From NCBI GenBank assembly GCA_949592205.1, contig CATIUR010000005.1, positions 30,936,179 to 31,000,178 of the forward strand: a stretch of DNA of 64,000 nt, read 5' to 3'. This DNA comes from Helichrysum umbraculigerum (taxonomy: Eukaryota; Streptophyta; Magnoliopsida; Asterales; Asteraceae). The first letter of the stretch is position 1. Each line of letters starts with the position of its first letter. Positions 1 through 9,928 of the stretch are shown here, piece after piece. Made by a program: the position numbers and the translations under genes. The notes beneath the pieces were generated by a model. The model worked only from the letters and a program-made list of their open reading frames with translations. It was not told where the DNA came from and did not search any database.

Positions 1-184
1 AAACAACTCATGCAGTATATACGGCCCGTTAGTGATGGTTTGTAATAATAATCTATAAAGTATTATTATTATTATGTTGTTCGTTGTATACTATTAAAGT
101 ATATATTTGTGTGTTGTATCGTATATAAGTATTGGAGTTTACACGTGTTCGACACTTAGTGTATAAACTAGTTTCTGAGTTTCT

Positions 185-600
185 ATTTTGTGCGACACTT
201 GTGGCGTCACTTATTAGTTTTTGGCGACACTTAAGGGAGTGTCGCATATATAATGAAGTTCAGTATTGTTTGCGTCACTGAGTGAAGTGTCACATAAGGT
301 GTACTATTTCTAAAATAGGCGTCACTTTGAGGAAGTGTCGCAAGTATGCGACATTTGGTTAATGCGTCATTTAAGTAAGTGTCGCAGGAGGCGACATTTT
401 GATGATGCGTCACTTAGGTTCAGTGTCGCAGAGGGCGACATTTAGATGGGTGCGGCACTTAGGGTAAGTGTCGCTTCTAGGGAAACGGTTAAAGTATGCG
501 GCACTTAAGCAAGTGTCGCAGATAATTATTTTGTGCAAGTTAGCGTCACTTCGTGAAGTGTCGCATAATACTGGGACTTGATGCGACACTTATGTCTGAT
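185..600 (-). repeat. Array of GCGACACTT / AAGTGTCGC inverted units in the LTR
   Basis: About a dozen copies of a 9-mer and its reverse complement alternate every 20-45 bp, with variants that look like CpG decay (GCGTCACTT, GCGTCATTT). Neighbouring copies can pair, for example GCGACACTT with AGTGTCGC near 211-246. The same array is present in the 5' LTR copy at about 25790-26205. Confidence 0.88.
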
Positions 601-1498
601 CAGTCCCGACCTTTGCGAAAACGTCGTCAAACGACCTCGGTTTGACCTGAAACTTTTACACATGTCTTAAAATGGTTCCAAGAGTTCAACAAAATTATTG
701 GTTCGTTCCGGGGTTAACCCGAAGTGTCGGTTTTGTAAAATGACCAAAACAGCCCCTAGTATTTATATTTCCAGATTTTTCTTTTGATTCGGGTCTCGGT
801 TTGGTCCATTTCTAATCCGCAATAAGTCACACCAAAAATCACACATAAACATATATATGTCTAGTTTATTACCAAATTTTCTCAAGAATTGTAGTGGCCT
901 TTAAGTTGGTCAACAAAAATTATTTCGAAGAGATAGACGAATCGGTTTTAAAACGGCTACAGTTCAAAGATCGAGCTCTACACAAAAATTCGTGACTTTC
1001 TGGAAATGGTCAAAGAAGAACTTTTTGTAGAGGACATCCATACGGAGATTTCGGTATAAGATTCATGTGTTGATTCATTCTAGAACTCAAGTTATACACG
1101 ATTTGGTGAGACAAAAATCCTGGGCAGATTGTATACTTTTATGTATGCTTAGTAAAAAATGATTTTTAAGATGATATTTGGACATATACTCGCTAGATCA
1201 TCAACATAATATGTACATAAATGTTAAGCACGAAAATCTAGAGAGAGAAAGTGTGTTCTTACTTAGGAAAATGATGATCTATAGATGAAAACAAGATGAT
1301 GATGCTCGTTTGTGCTTCCTTGCTCTTTTCCTTCGTTTTTCTTCAAGTAAAAGTGGTGTATGATGGTGGATTTAGGTGGTGATGATGGAGGCCGAAGATG
1401 GTGAGGGAGAGGAGGTGGTTTTAGAGTGAGAGAATAGAGATATAGAGATGAGAGCAAAATGAGGAAATGGAGGGTGTGTGATTTGCTTATGGTCAAGG

Positions 1499-1529
1499 CA
1501 ACAAGATCCACTTTTGGTGGATCTTGTTG
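1499..1529 (-). other. 13-bp perfect hairpin in the LTR leader
   Basis: Arms CAACAAGATCCAC (1499-1511) and GTGGATCTTGTTG (1517-1529) enclose a 5-nt loop. Equivalent hairpins lie at 27104-27132 (same sequence, 12 bp), at 39198-39224 (with a compensatory change) and at 23605-23623 (different sequence). All have a 5-nt loop. In the sense direction it lies downstream of a TATA-like GGATATAATACC (near 1600) and upstream of the splice-donor-like site, so it would be in the transcript leader. Confidence 0.8.
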
Positions 1530-2240
1530 GGGCCGATTTTTTTCTCACAAAATGGGAGGTGATGTTTGTTAAAATCTTGCCTCCCAATTAATGGTATTAT
1601 ATCCGTGTTTGTTTACCCGATCGTTTAAACGTTTATTTATACGTTAAACGTTATACGTACGTGTTTTAGATAACAATTGAATTTCGATGTTTTTAGTTGA
1701 AGTATTCACTCAATAATACTTGAAAACATTTATAAAAATGTTTTGATAAGTGTCGGTTTCAGTTTGCGTGTTCGTGTTGCGATTGTTTAATCACGTGACG
1801 TTTTATTTAGATGTTTTTGTTAACAATATCAAATACGATATTTATAATAGAAGTATTGTATCAAAATACTTTGTTTGAAGTTATAAAAATATAACTTGAG
1901 TTTTATTCAATTTGTCAGGCGCGTCTCGCGCGTTTTTGTCGCGTACTGTGTGTTATATGCGATACAAGATACATGTTAAATATTATTAAAATAATATCTA
2001 ATAATAAATGTGATTATTAAATAATATCATATTACTTAATAATTTTGATTCACCAACGTCCGTATTATTGTATCGGGATCCACCCGATATGAAAATGCAC
2101 GATTAAAATTTTAACCGCGTACGTGGGTATATATAATAATATATACAATGATACATGCAATTAGCCTAATACATAACTTATTACATGTATTAACAACTGA
2201 TTAGGTACTAATAACTAGTCCTAATTTGTCGGGTGTCACA

Positions 2241-2252
2241 TTCTCCCCTTGT
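2241..2252 (-). other. Polypurine tract of element A
   Basis: On the minus strand a purine run (CAAGGGGAGAA) directly abuts the 3' LTR start TGTGACACCC. This is the expected plus-strand primer position for an LTR retrotransposon. Confidence 0.85.
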
Positions 2253-2274
2253 TATGAGAATTTCATCCCGAAAT

Positions 2275-5114
2275 TTAGCTCTGAGTCGTAGTTGGAGTGG
2301 AGTCTGTGAATAGATGTGGATACTTGAGTCGCATTTGGTCTTCCCGTTCCCAGGTGAATTCCGGACCACGCCGCGAATTCCACCGGATTTTAACGATGGG
2401 AATACGACTTTGTTTCAACTGTTTGACCTCACAGTCCATGATTTCCACTGGTGTCTCGACAAAATGTAGTTTATCATCGATATGGATTTCGTCGAGGGGA
2501 ATGATAAGTGGGATGCACGCTACTGAGCTTGGGTGGTAGCTGTAATCGATATGCCACTGGACCAATCCTTTCCAGGATCTCAAAAGGTCCAATGTATCTA
2601 GGGTTTAATTTCCCACGTTTGCCGAAGCGGATGACACCTTTCCAAGGTGATACTTTGAGCAATACTCGATCCCCAACCTGGAACTCGAGATGCTTACGTC
2701 TCACGTCAGCATAACTCTTCTGACGATCACGTGCGGCTTTCAGCCGATTTTGGATACTAATGATTTTCTCTGTTGTTTCGTGAATGATTTCAGGACCAAT
2801 GAGTTGGCTGTCTCCCACTTCGGTCCAACAGACTGGTGATCGGCACTTACGAACGTACAGTGCCTCAAAAGGTGCAGCTCCAATACTGGTGTGGTAGCTG
2901 TTTTTGTACGAGAATTCGCGCAAGGGTAAATGATGTTCCCAGTTTGTACCGAAGTCAACTACGCAGGCTCGTAGCATATCCTCCAGTGTTTATGGTTCGT
3001 TCGCTTTGGCCGTCGGTTTGTGGATGGTATGCTGTACTCATATCAAGGCGAGTACCCAATGATTTTTGTAATGATTGCCAAAAGCGAGAAGTGAAGCGAC
3101 TATCTCTATCAGAGATAATTGAGATGGGAACCCATGTCGGGATACGATTTCCTTGAGGTAGATTCGTGTGAGGCGTTCCATTTTATCGGTTTCTTTGATG
3201 GCGAGAAAATGAGCACATTTTGTGAGCCGATCCACGATCACCCAAATGGTATCGCAACCGCTCGCGATTTTTGGAAGTTGCGTGATTAAGTCCATAGAGA
3301 TCTACTCTCATTTCCACTGTGGAATTTCCGGTTGTTGTAGTAGACCGGAGGGTTTCTGATATTCAGCTTTAACTTTGGAACATGTGAGGCACTTGCTGAC
3401 ATATGTGGCGATGTCAGCTTTCATGTTTGGCCACTAATACAACTCTTTGATGCCATGATACATCTTATCAGATCCAGGATGTATAGAGTATTTGGACTTG
3501 TGAGCTTCATTCATCACCAAGTCGCGTAGGTTCCCGAAAACAGGGCAACCAGATTCGGTTTGAGAAGTATTTAACCCCGTTAGGTTTGATTTCGAATTGT
3601 TTTTCCATGTTGCGCAAGGCTTTGTTTTTGATGTTTTCAGGTTTAAGTGCTTCGAGTTGAGCGGTGAGAATCTGAATAATCAGATCATTGTGTATGGTCA
3701 TACTGAGTGCTCGGACTCGAAGTGGTTTAGCGCGTTCTTTTCGGCTGAGAGCATCGGCAACAACATTTGCTTTGCCCGGATGATATCGGATTTCACAATC
3801 ATAATCGGTAAACAACTCGACCCAGCGACGTTGCCTCATGTTGAGATCCTTTTGGTCGAATATGTGCTGGAGACTTTTGTGGTCGGTAAAAATTGTACAT
3901 TTAGCGCCGTACAGATAGTGTCTCCAGATTTTGAGTGCAAACACAACGGCCCCCAATTCGAGATCATGAGTGGTATAATTCTTTTCGTGAACTTTGAGCT
4001 GTCGGGAGGCGTAGGCAATGACCATGTCTCGTTGCATCAATACGCAACCAAGACCTTGGTGTGAAGCATCGCAGTATACCACGAAGTCATCGTTGCCTTC
4101 GGGTAATGATAAGATAGGTGCGCTGCAAAGCTTTTGTTTCAGTGGCTGAAATGCTTACTCTTGTTTATCAGTCCAGTCGAACTTCTTTTCCTTCTGAGTC
4201 AGTGTTGTGAGTGGTTGGGCTATTTTTGAGAAATTCTCAATGAAACGCCGATAGTACCCAGCAAGACCCAAGAATTGGCGTACTTCGGTTGGCGTAGTAG
4301 GTGCTTGCCAACATTTGATAGCCTCGATTTTAGATGGATCAACATGAATCCCTTGACTGTCAATCACATGTCCAAGGAATTGGACGGTTTGCATCCAGAA
4401 CTCACACTTCAAGAATTTAGAATATAACTCCTCGTGCTTGAGTAGCTCTAGAATGGTTTTTAGATGTTGCGCATGTTCTTGCTCGTTGCGTGAGTATATC
4501 AAGATGTCATCAATAAATACAATGACAAACTTATCGAGATATGGTTTGCACACTCGGTTCATAAGGTCCATGAATACAGCCGGTGCGTTTGTTAAACCAA
4601 ATGGCATTACTTGAAACTCATAGTGCCCGTAACGAGTTCGGAAAGCAGTTTTCGGAATATCAACATCGCGAACTCGTAGTTGATGATATCCAGATCGCAG
4701 ATCAATCTTGGAATAGAAGCTTGACCCTTGAAGTTGGTCGAATAGATCATCGATGTGTGGGAATGGATAACGGTTCTTGACGGTTAATTTGTTTAGTTCT
4801 CTGTAGTCGATGCACATGCGGAAAGAACCGTCTTTCTTTTTGACGAATAAGACTGGAGCTCCCCAAGGCGAAGAACTCGGTCGGATGAATCTTTTATCCA
4901 GGAGTTCCTATAACTGAGCGGACAACTCCTGAAGTTCAGATGGGGCTAGTCGATAAGGTGTTCATGCCACAGGTGCTGCTCCGGGCACAAGATCGATTGA
5001 GAATTCGACTTGTCTCGTGGTGGAAGACCAGGCAGGTCTTCGGGAAAGACTTCCGGAAAATCTCGAACGATTGGCACATCCTCAAGTCGCTTCTCCTCCG
5101 ACTTTTTCTCCATG
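2275..5114 (-). pseudogene. pol: Element A pol remnant: RT, RNase H, integrase, chromodomain
   Basis: In the minus direction the order is as follows. The PR-RT linker and start of RT are near 5114-4818. The RT core is 4817-4155 and shows MCIDYRELN and FIDDILIYS. RNase H is about 4082-3600 ([22 protein letters not shown]). The integrase core is around 3295-2980 (MDLITQLPK, VDRLTK) and the integrase C-terminus 2977-2600 ([15 protein letters not shown]). The chromodomain tail is 2592-2275 (IRWNSRRG, EFTWERE). It is broken in many places: a TAG near 4912, a TAA at 4155-4157, a stop in place of a Trp codon in the integrase zinc region near 3435, a frameshift in the integrase core near 3110, and another between integrase and chromodomain. 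It belonged to the gag-PR reading at 17030-18564 before the copia element entered. It cannot make a functional polyprotein. Confidence 0.9.
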
Positions 5115-5119
5115 ACATG
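5115..5119. other. Target site duplication (left) of the copia element
   Basis: ACATG at 5115-5119 is repeated exactly at 17025-17029, immediately outside the two LTR ends (TGTTAG at 5120 and CCAACA at 17024). This fixes the insertion boundaries to the base. Confidence 0.95.
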
Positions 5120-5809
5120 TGTTAGTCCCTGTTTAACTTAATAAACAATCTTACTTAATAAGCCTTGAATATATTATTGAGAAGTTGCAGAATCACACTC
5201 AATAATATTAAGAAGATCAATGAATATTAATTAATTTAATGAACACAATAATATACCGAAAGCTTCAATCTTATTAATGATATAAGACGAATACACTTGA
5301 TGTATTAGGGTTACAGAAAACCTTGAAACTGCGCAAAAATCATTAACCTATCTAGGTCTAAAGGATCTCTATTTATAACATATAGAGTCCTATACAATCT
5401 CCTACAAATATGGAATAAAATAACTTCCATAACCAACTCATACTTATCACAAAATCATAAACAGTTTTAACTACCATTCTGATGTAAACAGTTATAACTA
5501 TTACACATTCAGTGGTAACTGCTTCAATTGTAATATGCGACTAAGTACAAATACATAATCAGTGTTAACTGTTTCATACATAACTAACAGTTATTAATAC
5601 ATAAGCAGTTTTAACTACTTACAGACACATAACTATCAGTTGTAATCTATCTTCAAACAGTTGTAACACTTGTCTTCTCTTCAGTTTTCTTCTATCAGTT
5701 GTAACTTCGTAAAGACAGTTTTAACCTTTAAAGCAAACAGTTTTAATCACTTGTACTCGGTCTTCTCATCAGAACTTCAACTCAGACCTGAAACAGTTTT
5801 GACCCAACA
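5120..5809 (-). repeat. 3' LTR of the copia element
   Basis: 690 bp, starting TGTTAGTCCC and ending GACCCAACA. It is AT-rich and contains ten matches to CAGTKNTAAY between 5462 and 5747. It is identical to 16335-17024 except for about two substitutions (near 5190 and 5328). Confidence 0.95.
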
Positions 5810-5820
5810 ATCTCCCCCTA
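5810..5820 (-). other. Polypurine tract of the copia element
   Basis: TCTCCCCC at 5811-5818 (GGGGGAGA on the sense strand) directly abuts the 3' LTR. The same octamer occurs twice more on this strand inside the element, at 7717-7724 and 10606-10613. Confidence 0.88.
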
Positions 5821-5896
5821 AACTTAATCTGTCCTTCACAGCATTAAGTTTCTTCTAATCCTCCATTATAAGCTTCACAAAATTCTTTCAAAACTG

Positions 5897-8800
5897 TTAG
5901 TCTTTTCTTCTCTTCCTCCTATCAATCTCTTCCTTCTTATAAATCTGATTTAACACCATATATACCAGTTCTAGAGCTACATCATCTAACACTGCAGCTT
6001 GTAACCTTGCATTTCTCAAGCCCATCAAAAATCTCAGATTGATATCATAAAATCTATCTGTCAATAACCACATAAACACTGCATCCTCCATAACAATCTG
6101 ATGTACTCCAGGTTTAGCATGATAAATCCAATTTCTGACCTTGCTAAAAGTAGCAAACTGAAATGGAAACTCTTCTGGCTCAAACATAGCTTTAATCCAA
6201 TGCCATGTAACCTTTTCAACCAAATTATCAAATCTTTTTAAATCTAACTTCTTTTCCATTCCAATCTCATACATCCTCACCAAATCAGTTCTACTAATCC
6301 TCTTTATCAAATCCCTAAAAGATCTCCACCAAGATATATTTCCATCTGCTCTTTCAACTTTAATCTTGTGAATCTTAACAGGATTGACAAATTGCTCTAT
6401 AGACCAATCAATAATACCAGGTAATTCAACATTAATTACCTCAGATTCCATAGACTGTAACAAAATAAACTCCTTCAATTCATCAATATTCCTTTCTCTA
6501 TCAGGAATTTCATCTAACTCTTTCTTCTTTTGCTCAAGCTCATCTTTCCTCCTCTTTTCAGCTTCTATCTTTTCTCTTTTTTCTTTTTCTTCCTTTTCCT
6601 TCAATTTTCTTTCTTTTTCAGCCTTTTTCCTTTCCTTTTCAACTTCCTGCTTTTTCTTCTCAGCTTCTTTCTTTTCTGTTTCTTTCTTTTCAATTACATC
6701 AGGATTCAATTCATCTTTATCCCATAACTCCTGCAATCTCTCTAAACTCATTTGTTTCAATGCATTCAAAGGAATAAGTCCACATTTTAACTTTGCAATT
6801 AAATCCTTCTTCATTTGAGTTTTTGTTGGTGGTTTTGCAGCTTTCTTCTTTCTTGCTTCTTCTGCTTTCTTCTTCTTAAGCTGATCAACTAAATATTCAA
6901 TATCATCCTGTCTCTGCTCTTTCAACAAATACTCATCCCATTCTGCCACTTGCTCTTTTGTCATTTTTACAAACTTTCCTTCCTCAACCTCAACATCAAT
7001 CAAGCCCTCTGCATTTAGCTCAGCCTGTAATCTTTCTGCATATTCAGTATCATGAGCAGTTACTTCTGGTGGCACTGGTTTTTGCTTCTTCTTCTTTGGT
7101 TCTTCTACCAGTTTTTCCTTGCCCTTAGCTTTTGGATCTATCTTTGGCAATTCTTTCTGTTGAACAGGAGCAGCAGCAGGTTCTCTAATTTGAAATCCAG
7201 GCAAAGATGGTTGTTGTGAAGATTTCTTCTTTGGAGTTTCAACCTTCTTTCCTGTTCCAGTCATCTTAGCAGTTTTAACTGGAATGCTCTTCTTTCTGGT
7301 TTTTTCAACTTGTTGAGCATCAGTTTTAACTTCAGTCTTCACTTCTTCTTTTTCAACTGCTATCTCAGGTTTACTCACCTCTTCACCATCATCCTCATCA
7401 ATCTTTAACTCCTCAGTCTTATCATCCAAAATCAACTCTGTAGTCTGCTCCACTGACCCAATAACCTCAGTATGATCAGACCCAACAACCTCAGTATGAT
7501 CAGACTTATCTTCATCTGCCACTGATTCCTTCATTTCTGTTTCCACTGTCTCAAATACTGACTCATTAACCTCTGGCTCTGTAGGTGGTGTTGGAGGTGT
7601 ATGCACAAATTCATCTTCCACTGGTTGTTCCATTTCAATGTCTTCATCAACTTTTTCATCATCAGACACAACCTTCTCATTCTCATTCCTCTTATCACCC
7701 ATATTTGTCCAGACCTTCTCCCCCTTTTTGAAAGCATTTTGTTTAAAATTATAATGCTCCTCAGGTTCTGAAGTATCATGAACCACATATCTCCTTCCTT
7801 TCTTCAAACACTTAATAACAACCTTCTCTAACTGCTTCACTTTTCTCTGCAACTGAGTTATAACTTCATCCTTAGCCTTATTCTTCTTCCTCTCTTGTAC
7901 AAACTCAGCCCATACATAATCAATCATTTTCGTCAATTCCAAGTTAGTTCTAGCCTCAACACCTTCAGAATGTGAATCCTTAGGTGAATCATTGACATCA
8001 TTAAACTCTGACTCATGCCTAGCATGATCATCAAAGTCCCCTAGGTTCTTGGTACTGGGACCACTAGGATCATCTACAGGTGTAGAATCATGTCCATGTG
8101 TTGCCTCTGATTGGGTCTTATTAATGTTACTTCTGTCCTGCTCTGCCAGTGGGCTAGAAGCAGTAGAAGCAGCCCTCTCAGAATGGTCACCCCTCTCCTT
8201 ATGGACCACATGTTGTTCTGGACCACTGTCCATTGACTGAGATGACTGAGCAACATGATCCTCAGACATCTGTGTTCTAGCCTTTTTGGCTCTAGAAGAT
8301 TTGGCTGTTTTGGTCCCTTGTTTTCTCTTAGTACCCCCAACTACTGTGGGTTGAGAAGTGGTGGGTGGAACCATTCTCTCAGTAGTTGGTTCAGCTTCAG
8401 TTGGTAGTACTGATGCTGTGGTGGAAGGTGCAGGAAGCATTGTAGAAAATAATGCTGTAACCTTCCCAGAAAATTTAGTATCTCTCTTCATATTTACAAA
8501 AACTTTTGGTTTAAAAGAGACAATACCAATAATCTTTTCAAGTGCAGTTATATTAGGAATTTGTTCATTTAAGAACAACTGCACAAAACGTGGATACATC
8601 AAAAACTTAATCTTTGGCTGCTCAATGTTTCTAAGCATACCAGAAAATATCAGATTTGAAAAATTAAACCTTTGACCAGTTGCAAGACAAGCAATTGCAT
8701 AAGCAATGTTGCTTCCAAACTGCTCAAAAGATGATCTCTTAGATGATAAGCAGTGTAAAATTGTATGTATTAAAAATCTCCACTGATGAGAAAATAAGGT

Positions 8801-9196
8801 TTTCTGAAAAGTAAAAATTTCAAAAGAACCCTCATAACCCATCAATCGTAAAGTATCATACATAACAGTATCCTCTAAAAAAGATATACCTGCCTCATCA
8901 TCTAGTTGTAATGAAGCTCTAACAGTAGCTTCTGTGATTACAACACGTGTATCCATAACTTCTGAAACAATTCTTTTAATCCCCTGTTCCTCTTCTATTG
9001 ATGCATTCACCCAGAAATTGTTGATATGATCGTGAGATATTCTGGGTGCTACAGTGAGAGCATGACGAATATGTGAAGCACGAAGAAAATCAATGATTTC
9101 CACATACTCATTTGCCTCCGCAGGTTTCATTAAGAATGCAATCATATTGTGATCTTTTCCAATCGGTAGTTGAACAGTAGACGAAGTCGATGCCAT
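5897..9196 (-). CDS. Third ORF of the Sirevirus (env-like position), 1,099 aa
   Basis: An open frame of 1,099 codons lies between pol and the 3' LTR, where Sireviruses carry their so-called envelope-like gene. Residues about 1-240 form a conserved-looking folded domain (IDFLRASHIRHALTV, ITEATVRASLQLDDEAG, FLIHTILHCLSSKRS, CLATGQRFNFSNLIF). I recognise this as a recurring domain of Asteraceae retroelement proteins. The middle (about 260-700) is acidic, Ser/Thr-rich and low complexity, with a basic stretch (KRKQGTKTAKSSRAKKART) that could be a nuclear signal. Residues about 835-905 are a Lys/Glu heptad-like stretch predicted by eye to be a coiled coil. A C-terminal globular part follows. I see no signal peptide or membrane segment, so an envelope role is not supported. 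The function is unknown. The gene starts 732 bp after pol ends, so stop-codon readthrough from pol is unlikely. Confidence 0.88.
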   Translation of the reverse strand: MASTSSTVQLPIGKDHNMIAFLMKPAEANEYVEIIDFLRASHIRHALTVAPRISHDHINNFWVNASIEEEQGIKRIVSEVMDTRVVITEATVRASLQLDDEAGISFLEDTVMYDTLRLMGYEGSFEIFTFQKTLFSHQWRFLIHTILHCLSSKRSSFEQFGSNIAYAIACLATGQRFNFSNLIFSGMLRNIEQPKIKFLMYPRFVQLFLNEQIPNITALEKIIGIVSFKPKVFVNMKRDTKFSGKVTALFSTMLPAPSTTASVLPTEAEPTTERMVPPTTSQPTVVGGTKRKQGTKTAKSSRAKKARTQMSEDHVAQSSQSMDSGPEQHVVHKERGDHSERAASTASSPLAEQDRSNINKTQSEATHGHDSTPVDDPSGPSTKNLGDFDDHARHESEFNDVNDSPKDSHSEGVEARTNLELTKMIDYVWAEFVQERKKNKAKDEVITQLQRKVKQLEKVVIKCLKKGRRYVVHDTSEPEEHYNFKQNAFKKGEKVWTNMGDKRNENEKVVSDDEKVDEDIEMEQPVEDEFVHTPPTPPTEPEVNESVFETVETEMKESVADEDKSDHTEVVGSDHTEVIGSVEQTTELILDDKTEELKIDEDDGEEVSKPEIAVEKEEVKTEVKTDAQQVEKTRKKSIPVKTAKMTGTGKKVETPKKKSSQQPSLPGFQIREPAAAPVQQKELPKIDPKAKGKEKLVEEPKKKKQKPVPPEVTAHDTEYAERLQAELNAEGLIDVEVEEGKFVKMTKEQVAEWDEYLLKEQRQDDIEYLVDQLKKKKAEEARKKKAAKPPTKTQMKKDLIAKLKCGLIPLNALKQMSLERLQELWDKDELNPDVIEKKETEKKEAEKKKQEVEKERKKAEKERKLKEKEEKEKREKIEAEKRRKDELEQKKKELDEIPDRERNIDELKEFILLQSMESEVINVELPGIIDWSIEQFVNPVKIHKIKVERADGNISWWRSFRDLIKRISRTDLVRMYEIGMEKKLDLKRFDNLVEKVTWHWIKAMFEPEEFPFQFATFSKVRNWIYHAKPGVHQIVMEDAVFMWLLTDRFYDINLRFLMGLRNARLQAAVLDDVALELVYMVLNQIYKKEEIDRRKRRKD

Positions 9197-9597
9197 GATA
9201 AGAAATCAAGTAATCGAGAAGAATCGAAGATGATTTGACAGAATCGAAAATCAAAGAGACTTATCGCAGTTGTTTGTATGAGAAATTTTGAAAGCGTAAT
9301 GAGAAACCCTAAGTGTTGAGAGTTAAGTACTGAAATTAAATCAGTTGTAAGCCCTAATTTGATCAAATCCCCAATTATAAATAAAACAGTGTTAATTAAA
9401 CAAAATCACACGTTCAGTGATAACTGTGAAAATAACCATCAGTGGTAATCAACACTTGGTTTCTCAAATGCATCATTTACATAATTAAGCTAGCAGTGCT
9501 AACTTGTACAAGCAGTACCAACCGACCAAGGCAGTGCTAACTTAATACAAGTAGTACTTCAGTTCTAGCAAAAATCATATAAACAAAGCAGTGGTTG

Positions 9598-9638
<41 letters not shown>

Positions 9639-9928
9639 GAAAGCAAACTCCATAAGCAGTAAAAACGTCAAATACACCTGCATAAGTTAGACTCCAAGAC
9701 ATAGCAATATAACCTGCAGTGGTAATTTCAAACAATAATACAAGTATACAGTGTTAACTATACACCAACAGTGGTGAAATGATTATTACCACTGTTTATA
9801 ATAAAAGTAAGAAACAGTGATAACGATACACATTACACACAATCAGTGTTTAATTAACAAATCAGTATTAACCCAAATTGAAATCACAGTGGATATTATT
9901 CACAGAAAGCAGTAACAAGAGAAATAAC
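9197..9928 (-). other. Noncoding spacer between pol and the third ORF
   Basis: No ORF. It contains a 36-base T run at 9600-9635 (poly-A on the sense strand) and at least eight matches to the CAGTKNTAAY decamer that also fills the LTRs. A promoter or leader for the downstream ORF could lie here. I see no convincing TATA box. Confidence 0.7.

Larger units (their letters stand above)
1..2240 (-). repeat. 3' LTR of element A (partial, continues left of window)
   Basis: Nearly collinear with 25311-27844 and ends in the same TGTCACA at the internal boundary. Positions 1-20 match 25311-25330, but position 21 matches 25626, so about 295 bp present in the 5' LTR is missing here. The joint has a short microhomology (ATAT). 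It holds a GCGACACTT array (185-600), a leader hairpin (1499-1529) and a donor-like GTAAG just downstream of it in the sense direction (near 1262). Confidence 0.93.

Noticed and set aside
1263..1587. Two small minus-strand ORFs (71 and 82 codons) in the LTR, repeated at 26867-27191
   Set aside because: They lie in the transcript leader and are conserved only as LTR DNA. The frames have low-complexity products. Upstream ORFs are possible but not supported.
3597..4064. Plus-strand ORF of 155 codons
   Set aside because: Antisense shadow of the RNase H remnant of element A.
6384..6818. Plus-strand ORF of 144 codons opposite the third ORF
   Set aside because: Ser/Phe-rich antisense shadow of the Lys/Glu coiled-coil region of the real minus-strand ORF.
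8358..8675. Plus-strand ORF of 105 codons
   Set aside because: Antisense shadow of the third ORF, with no start context or domain.
5897..9196. Calling the third ORF a true viral envelope gene
   Set aside because: No signal peptide, membrane anchor or fusion-like segment is visible. Only its position is envelope-like.
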